This document shows, piece by piece, positions 34,156-41,776 of a DNA stretch of 64,000 nt. Each line of letters starts with the position of its first letter. The first letter of the stretch is position 1. The position numbers were made by a program, and so were the translations under genes. Under the pieces are notes generated by a model. The model was given only the letters and a program-made list of their open reading frames with translations. It did not search any database and was not told where the DNA came from. Source of the stretch: Streptomyces barringtoniae (lineage in GTDB: Bacteria; Actinomycetota; Actinomycetes; Streptomycetales; Streptomycetaceae); assembly GCF_020819595.1 (NCBI RefSeq), contig NZ_JAJHNP010000004.1, forward strand, positions 186,001 through 250,000, in the 5' to 3' direction.

Positions 34156-35127
34156 ATGATCCGCATGACCGTCACCGCCCCGCCCGCCGCAGGCGTCCGC
34201 GCCCCCTGGGAAGACCTCCCGACCGCCGTCCGTGAGGCCGTCGGCGAGATGCTCGGGTCGCCGGTCGTACGGTCGCAGACCCAGCACGGCGGTTTCTCGC
34301 CCGGCGTGGCCGCGCGGGTGCGGACCGCCGCGGGCGGCACCGGTTTCGTCAAGGCGGTGAACGGCGAAGCCAATCCGCACAGCCCCGGCCTGCACCGCCG
34401 GGAGGCCCGGATCGCCGCCGCGCTCCCGGCCGTCGTACCCGCGCCCCGGCTGCTCGGGACGTACGACGACGGCACCTGGGTGGCGCTGGTCTTCGAGGAG
34501 GTGGCCGGGCGCCAGCCGCACGTGCCCTGGCGGCCGGACGAGTTGCGCCGGGTGCTCGACGCCGTGACCGTGCTCGGCCGTACCGGCACGCCCTGCCCCA
34601 TCGACGTCCCGCCCGTCGCCGAGGATCTGGCGGACACCTTCAACGGCTGGCGCCGGCTGCTCGACGGCGAGGCCGGCGGGGCCGGTGAGGTGCGCGACCG
34701 GCTCGGTGTCTGGACCGCCGGCCATCTGCGCGACCTCGCCGCGCTGGAAGCCGGCTGGGCCGAGGGCGCCTCGGGGGACACCCTGGCCCATGCGGACCTG
34801 CGCGCGGACAACGTGCTGCTCACGACCGACGGAGACGTGGCCTTCGTGGACTGGCCGCACGCCGTGCGCGCCGCGCCCTGGTTCGACCTGCTCGTCATGC
34901 TGCCGTGCGTGCGGGCGCAGGGCGGGCCCGATCCGGAGGAGGTGTTCACCGCGCACCCGCTGGGCCTCGCCGCCGACCCGGACGCCGTGACCGCCGCGCT
35001 GGCCGGCCTCGCCGGCTACTTCCTGCGCAGCTCCCTGAACCCGGCACCGCCGGGCCTGCCCACCCTGCGTCGCTTCCAGCGCGCCCAGGGCGACGCGGCC
35101 CTGGAGTGGCTCAGGAAGCGGCTGTGA
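34156..35127 (+). CDS. Aminoglycoside phosphotransferase-like kinase
   Basis: The 323-residue protein has a protein-kinase-like phosphotransferase (APH/choline kinase) fold: GGFSPGVAARV glycine-rich loop, KAVNGE lysine region, the catalytic loop LAHADLRADNVLLT (HxDxxxxN) and VDWPHAVRAAPWFD, which carries the metal-binding Asp. Substrates vary widely, including antibiotics, choline and sugars, and nothing here fixes it. I chose ATG 34156; a second ATG lies 9 bases further. A dispersed repeat lies upstream. Confidence 0.88.
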   Translation: MIRMTVTAPPAAGVRAPWEDLPTAVREAVGEMLGSPVVRSQTQHGGFSPGVAARVRTAAGGTGFVKAVNGEANPHSPGLHRREARIAAALPAVVPAPRLLGTYDDGTWVALVFEEVAGRQPHVPWRPDELRRVLDAVTVLGRTGTPCPIDVPPVAEDLADTFNGWRRLLDGEAGGAGEVRDRLGVWTAGHLRDLAALEAGWAEGASGDTLAHADLRADNVLLTTDGDVAFVDWPHAVRAAPWFDLLVMLPCVRAQGGPDPEEVFTAHPLGLAADPDAVTAALAGLAGYFLRSSLNPAPPGLPTLRRFQRAQGDAALEWLRKRL

Positions 35128-35161
35128 CCCAGTCGGAAGCCGGGGCCGTCCGGGGCCCGGA

Positions 35162-35869
35162 CTACGGCCGTCCCGCCGTGCCCCGCGTGGCGGCTGTGAC
35201 CAGGGCCGACATCACCCGCAGGTCCTCGCCCATCTCGGGGTGCCACTGCACGCCCAGCACCCAGCCCCGGTCCGCGGGCAGCTCGACCGCCTCCACCGTG
35301 CCGTCCGCCGCGTAGGCCGACGGCACCAGTCCCGCGCCGAGCCGGTCCACGGCCTGGTGGTGGTAGGTGGGCACGGTCGTCTCCTCCGGGACGATCCCGG
35401 CGTACCGGGTCCCCGGCACCGGCTTCACCGGGTGGCCGCCGAACACGCCGACCACCTCCGCGTGCCCCTCCAGGTGCTGGACCAGCGTGCCGCCGAGCGC
35501 CACGTTCAGCAGCTGCATGCCCCGGCAGATGCCCAGCACCGGCGTTCCGGCGTCCAGCGCTGCCCCGATCAGGGCCAGTTCCCAGGCGTCACGGGCCAGG
35601 GCGGGCGGACCCGTACGGGGCTCGCGCTCGGCGCCGTACCGGGCCGGGTCCACGTCCGGGCCGCCGGCGATCACCAGGGCGTCCAGCCGGGCCACCGTCT
35701 GCGCCGCGCGCTCGGGCACGTCCGGCGGCAGCATCGCGGCCAGTCCGCCGGCCCGCTGCACCAGCCGTGGATAGCCGGCCGGCAGCAGCGCCGCGTCCAG
35801 CTCCCACACGCCCCAGCGCGCCCCGGACTCCAGATAGGTGCTGATGCCGATCAGTGGTCGTACGGTCAT
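35162..35869 (-). CDS. Gamma-glutamyl hydrolase-type class I glutamine amidotransferase (peptidase C26)
   Basis: The 235-residue protein belongs to the PuuD-like C26 family, which hydrolyses gamma-glutamyl amide bonds. Catalytic residues are Cys115 in GICRGMQ and His210 and Glu212 in WHPE. It starts at ATG 35869 with GGAGGG upstream. It lies just behind the GntR regulator on the same strand and opposite to glnA4, ALDH and SDR genes. In polyamine and ethanolamine catabolism, a gamma-glutamylated intermediate is finally cleaved by this kind of enzyme, which fits the neighbourhood. Confidence 0.92.
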   Translation of the reverse strand: MTVRPLIGISTYLESGARWGVWELDAALLPAGYPRLVQRAGGLAAMLPPDVPERAAQTVARLDALVIAGGPDVDPARYGAEREPRTGPPALARDAWELALIGAALDAGTPVLGICRGMQLLNVALGGTLVQHLEGHAEVVGVFGGHPVKPVPGTRYAGIVPEETTVPTYHHQAVDRLGAGLVPSAYAADGTVEAVELPADRGWVLGVQWHPEMGEDLRVMSALVTAATRGTAGRP

Positions 35870-35921
35870 GCCACCCTCCACGGAAGTCAAAGGTTCACGC
35901 CGATACCTTTCCAGACCCGCC

Positions 35922-36659
35922 TCACGTCAGGAAGCCCCGCAGCAGCGCCGCCGTGCCCGCGCAGTGCTCCCGCATCATCTCCCGCGCGCCGTCCGCGTCC
36001 CCGTCCAGCACCGCCTCCACCAGTGCGGTGTGCTGGTGCTGCGAGTGCTCCAGGTTGCGCACCAGCAGCGGGATGCAGTCCAGCAGGTCGTTCACCGTGG
36101 CCCGGACCGCCGCGTACTGCGCGGTCAGGGAGGGCGAACCGCACAGCTCGGCGAGGGTCAGGTGGAGCAGGGTGTCCAGCCGGCGGTAGTCCGCCAGCGG
36201 GGCGTCGTGCGTGCGGGCCAGCGCCTCGCGCAGCCGGTCCGCCTGCTCGCCGGTCAGCCCGTGCGCCGCGCACAGCCCGGCCGCGCCCACCTCCAGCACC
36301 TCACGGAACCGCAGCACGTCCTCGATGTCCACCTCGGCGATCCGCCGCCGCAGCTCGTCCTCGCCGCCCGCGTCCGTGCGCGGCAGCACGAACGTTCCGC
36401 CGTAGCGCCCGCGCCGCGCCTCCACCAGCCCCTGGTCCTGGAGCACCTTCAGCACCTCGCGCAGCGTCACCCGGCTGATCCCGAGCCGCTCCGCCAGTTC
36501 CCGCTCGGCCGGCAGCCGTTCCCCGCCCGGCACCAGGCCGAGCCGCACGACCTGGAGGATCTGCTCCAGCGCCTCCTCGAAGCCGTTGCCCGCCCGCACC
36601 GGCCGCAGCACCGGAGCGAGCCGGTCACCCAGCCCATAGGGACCGATGTCCTGCGACAT
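35922..36659 (-). CDS. FadR-type GntR transcriptional regulator
   Basis: The 245-residue protein has an N-terminal GntR winged helix (VPGGERLPAERELAERLGISRVTLREVLKVLQDQGLVEARRGRYGGTFV) and an all-helical FCD domain with HHHH-type metal/ligand residues (HDAPLADYRRLDTLLHLTLAELCG; HQHTALVEAVLDGDADGAREMMREH). It starts at ATG 36659, with AGGGGG about 9 bases upstream. It is divergent from glnA4 and likely controls both directions from the 95-base spacer. I recall a regulator of glnA4 at this position in S. coelicolor but cannot confirm its name. Confidence 0.93.
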   Translation of the reverse strand: MSQDIGPYGLGDRLAPVLRPVRAGNGFEEALEQILQVVRLGLVPGGERLPAERELAERLGISRVTLREVLKVLQDQGLVEARRGRYGGTFVLPRTDAGGEDELRRRIAEVDIEDVLRFREVLEVGAAGLCAAHGLTGEQADRLREALARTHDAPLADYRRLDTLLHLTLAELCGSPSLTAQYAAVRATVNDLLDCIPLLVRNLEHSQHQHTALVEAVLDGDADGAREMMREHCAGTAALLRGFLT

Positions 36660-36754
36660 CCGCCGTACCCCCTTCCCAAGCAATGGTTCTGAGCAATACC
36701 TTATGGCTCCCGGCCCGGCCGAAAAAGCGCGAAGGCGCCGAAGGAGGCTCTCCC
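36660..36754. promoter_or_regulatory. Divergent promoter region of the GntR regulator and glnA4
   Basis: The spacer carries a direct repeat AGCAAT at 36679-36684 and 36692-36697 (13-base period), within AAGCAATGG...GAGCAATACC. This is a plausible operator for the GntR regulator. An AAGGAGG at 36741-36747 is the glnA4 ribosome site. Confidence 0.5.
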
Positions 36755-38113
36755 GTGGCAGACCGCACACCCCCGCTCGGCGTCGAGGAACTGCACGCCC
36801 TCGTCGCGAGCGGTGAGATCGACACTGTCGTCCTGGCCTTCCCCGACATGCAAGGGCGGCTGCAGGGCAAGCGGTTCGCCGCCCGATTCTTCCTGGACGA
36901 GGTCCTGCGGCACGGCACCGAGGGCTGCAACTACCTCCTCGCCGTCGACACCGAGATGAACACGGTCGACGGCTACGCGATGTCCTCCTGGGACCGCGGC
37001 TACGGCGACTTCGCCATGCAGCCGGACCTCACCACCCTGCGCCGCATCCCCTGGCACCCCGGCACCGCCCTGCTCGTCGCCGACCTCGCCTGGAACGACG
37101 GCTCCCCGGTCGTCGCGGCGCCCCGCCAGATCCTGCGCCGCCAACTGGAGCGGCTCGCCGAGCTGGGGTACACCGCCCAGGTCGGCACCGAGCTGGAGTT
37201 CATCGTCTTCAAGGACTCCTACGAACAGGCCTGGGACGCCGGCTACCGGGGCCTCACCCCGGCCAACCAGTACAACATCGACTACTCCATCCTCGGTACC
37301 GGCCGCATCGAGCCCCTGCTGCGCCGCCTGCGCAACGACATGGCCGGCGCCGGCCTCACCGTCGAGTCCGCCAAGGGCGAGTGCAACCCCGGCCAGCACG
37401 AGATCGCCTTCCGCTACGACGAGGCACTCGTCACCTGTGACCAGCACGCGCTGTACAAGACCGGTGCGAAGGAGATCGCCGCCCAGGAGGGTGTCTCGAT
37501 CACCTTCATGGCGAAGTACAACGAGCGCGAGGGCAACTCCTGCCACATCCATCTCTCCCTCGCCGACGCCGACGGCGGCAACGCCATGGCCGACGGCGAC
37601 GGAATGTCCGACGTCATGCGGCACTTCCTCGCCGGACAGCTCGCCGCCCTGCGCGACTTCTCGCTCCTCTACGCCCCGAACATCAACTCCTACAAGCGGT
37701 TCCAGCCCGGCTCCTTCGCCCCCACCGCCGTCGCCTGGGGTCACGACAACCGCACCTGCGCCCTCCGCGTGGTCGGCCACGGCCGCTCCCTGCGCTTCGA
37801 GAACCGCCTCCCCGGCGGGGACGTGAACCCCTACCTCGCCGTCGCCGGGCTCCTCGCGGCCGGCCTGTACGGCATCGAGCAGAAGCTGGAACTGCCCGAG
37901 CCGTGCCCGGGCAACGCCTACACCGCCGGCTTCGAGCACGTGCCGACGACTCTCCGCGAGGCCGCCGAGCTGTGGGAGAACAGCCCCATCGCCAAGGCCG
38001 CCTTCGGCGACGAGGTCGTCGCGCACTACCGCAACATGGCGCGCGTCGAGCTGGAGGCCTTCGACGCCGCGGTCACCGACTGGGAGCTGCGCCGCTCCTT
38101 CGAACGCCTGTGA
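36755..38113 (+). CDS. glnA4: Glutamine synthetase-like gamma-glutamylamide synthetase, GlnA4 type
   Basis: The 452-residue protein is a glutamine synthetase fold enzyme that lacks the adenylylation-site region of true GlnA (the usual NLYDLPP is not seen). It contains GTELEFIVF, GQHEIAFRY, the ATP-binding KYNEREGNSCHIHLSL and NRTCALRVVGHGRSLRFENRLPGGD. GlnA3/GlnA4-type enzymes gamma-glutamylate polyamines or ethanolamine with ATP instead of making glutamine. From memory GlnA4 of S. coelicolor is a gamma-glutamylethanolamide synthetase. It starts at GTG 36755, with AAGGAGG 7 bases before, and is followed by aldehyde dehydrogenase and SDR genes in one operon. Confidence 0.9.
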   Translation: MADRTPPLGVEELHALVASGEIDTVVLAFPDMQGRLQGKRFAARFFLDEVLRHGTEGCNYLLAVDTEMNTVDGYAMSSWDRGYGDFAMQPDLTTLRRIPWHPGTALLVADLAWNDGSPVVAAPRQILRRQLERLAELGYTAQVGTELEFIVFKDSYEQAWDAGYRGLTPANQYNIDYSILGTGRIEPLLRRLRNDMAGAGLTVESAKGECNPGQHEIAFRYDEALVTCDQHALYKTGAKEIAAQEGVSITFMAKYNEREGNSCHIHLSLADADGGNAMADGDGMSDVMRHFLAGQLAALRDFSLLYAPNINSYKRFQPGSFAPTAVAWGHDNRTCALRVVGHGRSLRFENRLPGGDVNPYLAVAGLLAAGLYGIEQKLELPEPCPGNAYTAGFEHVPTTLREAAELWENSPIAKAAFGDEVVAHYRNMARVELEAFDAAVTDWELRRSFERL

Positions 38114-38124
38114 AAGGTCACCAC

Positions 38125-39513
38125 GTGTCCGACCCGCACGAGCTCGTCGTCCTCAACCCCGCCACCGAAGAGGTCGTCGCCACCGTCCCCGCCGCGAACG
38201 CGGAGGACGTGGCCGCCGCCGTCGTACGGGCCGCGCGCGCCCAGACCGGGTGGGCCGCCCTCGCCCCCGCCGACCGGGCCCGGCTGCTGCGCCGCTTCGC
38301 CGACACCGTCGACGCGCACATCGAGGAACTCGCCCAGCTGGAGGTCCGCGAGGCCGGTCACACCGTCGGCAACGCCCGCTGGGAGGCCGGCAACGCCCGC
38401 GACCTGCTGCTGTACGCGGCCGGTGGCGCCGAACGCCTCCTCGGCAAGCAGATCCCGGTGCCCGGCGGATGGAACGTCACCTTCCAGGAACCCCTGGGCG
38501 TGGTGGGCGTGATCGCGCCCTGGAACTTCCCCATGCCGATCGCCGCCTGGGGCTCGTTCCCGGCGCTCGCGGCCGGCAACGCGGTCGTCCTCAAGCCCGC
38601 CGAGACCACCCCGCTCACCGCGCTCCGCCTCGCCGAACTCGCCCTGGAGTCGGGCCTGCCCGAGCACGTCTTCCAGGTGCTGCCCGGTTACGGCCATACC
38701 GCCGGACGCGCCCTGGTGGACCATCCGGACGTCGCCAAGATCGTGTTCACCGGCTCCACCCGCACCGGCCGCGAGGTCATGGAGCGCTGCGCGAGGCTCG
38801 TCAAGCCGGTCACCCTCGAACTCGGCGGCAAGAGCCCCAACATCGTCTTCGCCGACGCCGACCTGAAGGCGGCCCTCGACCCCTTCTCCTTCCTGGACAA
38901 CTCCGGCCAGGACTGCTGCGCCCGCACCCGCATCCTCGTGCAGGAGCGGCTGCTGGAGGAGGCCCGAGAGTTCCTCGCCGACGCCCTCGCCTCCGTCGTC
39001 GTGGGCGACCCGGCCGACGAGAAGACCCAGATGGGCCCGCTGATCTCGCGTCAGCAGCTGGACCGCGTACGGTCGTACGTTCCCGAGGACGCTCCCGCGC
39101 TGCGCGGCAGCGCCCCCGACGGCCCCGGCTTCTGGTTCCCGCCGACGGTCCTGACGGGGGAGCGGCCGGACGGCCGGGCGGCCCGCGAGGAGATCTTCGG
39201 CCCCGTCGCCGTCCTCCTGCCCTTCACCGACGAACAGGACGCGATCCGCCTCGCCAACGACACCCCCTACGGCCTGTCCGGCTCCCTGTGGACCCGGGAC
39301 CTCGGCCGCGCCCTGCGCGTCTCCCAGGCCGTCCGCGCGGGCAACCTGTCCGTCAACTCCCACTCCAGCGTCCGCTACTGGACCCCGTTCGGCGGCTACC
39401 AGCAGTCCGGCCTCGGCCGCGAACTCGGCCCCGACGCCCTGACCGCCTTCACCGAAACCAAGAACGTCTTCATCAGCAACGTCTCCCCCAGCACGGAGGG
39501 CCCCGCACAGTGA
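38125..39513 (+). CDS. NAD(P)-dependent aldehyde dehydrogenase
   Basis: The 462-residue enzyme should oxidise an aldehyde formed in amine breakdown to an acid. Features are APWNFPMPIAAWG, KPAETTPLTALRLAEL, FTGSTRTG for NAD binding, ELGGKSPNIVFADAD with the general-base Glu, and the catalytic Cys264 in GQDCCARTR. It starts at GTG 38125, 11 bases after glnA4, and its stop overlaps the next start. A role on a gamma-glutamyl aldehyde intermediate is inferred from the operon. Confidence 0.93.
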   Translation: MSDPHELVVLNPATEEVVATVPAANAEDVAAAVVRAARAQTGWAALAPADRARLLRRFADTVDAHIEELAQLEVREAGHTVGNARWEAGNARDLLLYAAGGAERLLGKQIPVPGGWNVTFQEPLGVVGVIAPWNFPMPIAAWGSFPALAAGNAVVLKPAETTPLTALRLAELALESGLPEHVFQVLPGYGHTAGRALVDHPDVAKIVFTGSTRTGREVMERCARLVKPVTLELGGKSPNIVFADADLKAALDPFSFLDNSGQDCCARTRILVQERLLEEAREFLADALASVVVGDPADEKTQMGPLISRQQLDRVRSYVPEDAPALRGSAPDGPGFWFPPTVLTGERPDGRAAREEIFGPVAVLLPFTDEQDAIRLANDTPYGLSGSLWTRDLGRALRVSQAVRAGNLSVNSHSSVRYWTPFGGYQQSGLGRELGPDALTAFTETKNVFISNVSPSTEGPAQ

Positions 39514-40292
39514 CCGCAGAATCTGTTTGCCGCCGCCTGGTCGGCCGTACCGCCGTCGTGACCGGAGCCGGCAGCGGCATCGGCCTCGCCACCGCCCGCC
39601 GGCTCGCCTCCGAAGGCGCCCACGTGGTCTGCGCGGACGTGGACGAGGTCCGCGGCAAGGCCGTCGCCGACGAGGTGGGCGGGCTCTTCGTCAAGGTCGA
39701 CGTCACCGACCCCGAACAGGTCGAGGCGCTGTTCAAGACGGCGTACGACACCTACGGCAGCGTCGACGTCGCCTTCAACAACGCCGGCATCTCCCCGCCC
39801 GACGACGACTCCATCCTGGAGACCGGCCTGGAGGCCTGGAAGCGGGTCCAGGAGGTCAACCTCACCTCCGTCTACCTGTGCTGCAAGGCCGCCATCCCCT
39901 ACATGCGGCGCCAGGGCAAGGGCTCCATCATCAACACCGCGTCCTTCGTGGCGCGGATGGGCGCGGCGACGTCGCAGATCTCGTACACGGCCTCCAAGGG
40001 CGGCGTGCTCGCCATGTCCCGTGAGCTGGGCGTGCAGTTCGCCCGGGAGGGCATCCGCGTGAACGCCCTCTGCCCGGGCCCCGTCAACACCCCGTTGCTG
40101 CAGGAGCTGTTCGCCAAGGACCCCGAGCGGGCCGCGCGGCGTCTCGTCCACATCCCGGTCGGCCGGTTCGCCGAGGCCGAGGAGATCGCCGCCGCCGTCG
40201 CCTTCCTGGCCAGCGACGACTCCTCCTTCGTCAACGCCACCGACTTCCTGGTGGACGGCGGAATCGCGGGCGCGTACGTCACGCCCCTGTAG
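39510..40292 (+). CDS. Short-chain dehydrogenase/reductase
   Basis: The 260-residue protein is a classical SDR with the cofactor motif TGAGSGIG (about 19-26), FNNAGIS, and Tyr159 and Lys163 of the YxxxK catalytic pair (SQISYTASKGG). It ends with the usual LASDDSSFVNATDFLVDGG. It starts at GTG 39510, whose last bases form the stop of the aldehyde dehydrogenase. It probably oxidises an alcohol of the amine or polyamine pathway, or reduces an intermediate; the exact substrate is unknown. It is convergent with the amino-acid deaminase gene. Confidence 0.92.
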   Translation: MTAESVCRRLVGRTAVVTGAGSGIGLATARRLASEGAHVVCADVDEVRGKAVADEVGGLFVKVDVTDPEQVEALFKTAYDTYGSVDVAFNNAGISPPDDDSILETGLEAWKRVQEVNLTSVYLCCKAAIPYMRRQGKGSIINTASFVARMGAATSQISYTASKGGVLAMSRELGVQFAREGIRVNALCPGPVNTPLLQELFAKDPERAARRLVHIPVGRFAEAEEIAAAVAFLASDDSSFVNATDFLVDGGIAGAYVTPL

Positions 40293-40301
40293 GCCGGCCG
40301 G

Positions 40302-41504
40302 TCAGAGGAAGGTCTGCCCCTCACCCCGGTAGGTGGGCACGGTCGCCGCGACCGTGTCCCCCTCGATCAGGTGCAGGGCCTCGAACCGCTCGCACAGCTC
40401 GCCCGCCTTGGCGTGCCGGAACCACACCTTGTCGCCGATGAGCAGGTCGTCGGCGGGCGAGCCGAGCAGCGGGGTCTGCACCTCGCCGGGGCCCTCCTGG
40501 GGGTCGTACTTCAGGCCCTCGGGAAGGTACGGCACCGGCAGCCGGTCGGGACCGGCCGCACCCGAGGCCGGGTAGCCGCCGCCGAGCACGGTGACCACGC
40601 CGACCCCCGGGCGCCGTACCACGGGCTGGGCGAACAGGGCCGCCGGACGGCCGGTGAACGACGTGTAGTTGTCGAAGAGGCGCGGCACGTACAGGCCCGA
40701 ACCGGCCGCTATCTCGGTCACCGCGTCCTCGGCGGCGGTGTGCTGCACACTGCCCGTGCCACCGCCGTTGACGAACTCCAGGCCGGGGACGACGGCCCGT
40801 ACCGCGCGTACGACCGCGTCCCGCCGCTCGGCCAGTTCCCGGCGCGCGGCCGCCTGCATCAGCCGGATGGCCCGGGACCTCAGCGGCCGCCCGGCCACCG
40901 CGTCCCCGACGCCCGCGATGTGCCCCTCGTACGCCATGATCCCCACCAGCCGGAAGCCCGGCCGCCGGGCCACCGTCCGGGCCAGCTCGGCGAGTTGGGC
41001 GGGGGAGCGCAGCGGAGAACGCCTCGCGCCGACCCGGACCCGGCCCCCGAGCAGCTTCAGCGAGGTGTCCAACTCCAGGCAGACCCGCACCACTTCGCGT
41101 CCGCCGTCCCGTGCGGCGTCGATGAGGTCGAGGTGCGCCGGGTCGTCCACCATCACGGTCACCGCACCGGCGAGCTTGGGATCGGCGGCCAGTTCGGCGA
41201 AACCGGCCCGGTCGGCGGACGGGTAGGCCAGCAGGACGTCGTCGAACCCGAAGCGCGCCAGCCACAGCGACTCGGCCAGCGTGAACGACATGATGCCCTG
41301 GAAGCCGTCCATCGCCAGGACGCGCTCCAGCAGGGCCCGGCAGCGAACCGACTTGCTGGCGACCCGGACCGGCTTGCCGGCGGCCCGGCGGACGAGATCG
41401 GCCGCGTTGGCGTCGAAGGCGGCCAGGTCCACGATCGCGAGAGGGGCGTCGAGATGGGCGGTGGCCCGGTCGTAACGGGCCCGGTCGGCGGCGCGCGCAG
41501 TCAT
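40302..41504 (-). CDS. PLP-dependent amino acid deaminase/aldolase (alanine racemase-like)
   Basis: The 400-residue protein resembles fold type III enzymes such as D-threonine aldolase and D-serine dehydratase. The N terminus has VRVASKSVRC, where Lys is the probable PLP lysine, then VCLELDTSL, MAYEGHIAGVGD and FVNGGGTGSVQHT. The C-terminal beta domain has IGDKVWFRHAKAGELCERF. It should act on a D- or beta-hydroxy amino acid, but the substrate is unproven. It starts at ATG 41504 and converges with the SDR gene (9-base gap). Confidence 0.85.
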   Translation of the reverse strand: MTARAADRARYDRATAHLDAPLAIVDLAAFDANAADLVRRAAGKPVRVASKSVRCRALLERVLAMDGFQGIMSFTLAESLWLARFGFDDVLLAYPSADRAGFAELAADPKLAGAVTVMVDDPAHLDLIDAARDGGREVVRVCLELDTSLKLLGGRVRVGARRSPLRSPAQLAELARTVARRPGFRLVGIMAYEGHIAGVGDAVAGRPLRSRAIRLMQAAARRELAERRDAVVRAVRAVVPGLEFVNGGGTGSVQHTAAEDAVTEIAAGSGLYVPRLFDNYTSFTGRPAALFAQPVVRRPGVGVVTVLGGGYPASGAAGPDRLPVPYLPEGLKYDPQEGPGEVQTPLLGSPADDLLIGDKVWFRHAKAGELCERFEALHLIEGDTVAATVPTYRGEGQTFL

Positions 41505-41776
41505 GACGGAAGCCTGCCAGACAGGATTACCGCAGGGTAGGGGGACGTTCCGGGCAGATGCCCCGGCGTCCCGGACTGGTTCTTATTCCGGCCCGGACAA
41601 CCCGTAGAGTGACGCGCACGTACGGCGGAACGCCCCCGGCCGCATCGCTGAACCGGGATGCCTGTCCGACCGTACGGGTATGCGTGTCCGGACGGATCTT
41701 CCGCGCCGGGCACAGCCGAGCAGCGCAGCGGCCCGCGTACGTGAGGACGGCCCGGGCACGAGGAAACGGGGGGTGC

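Noticed and set aside
31765..34956. 1,063-codon minus-strand frame
   Set aside because: Only the last 387 codons (TDT transporter) resemble a protein; the rest is antisense to the LysR and phosphotransferase genes.
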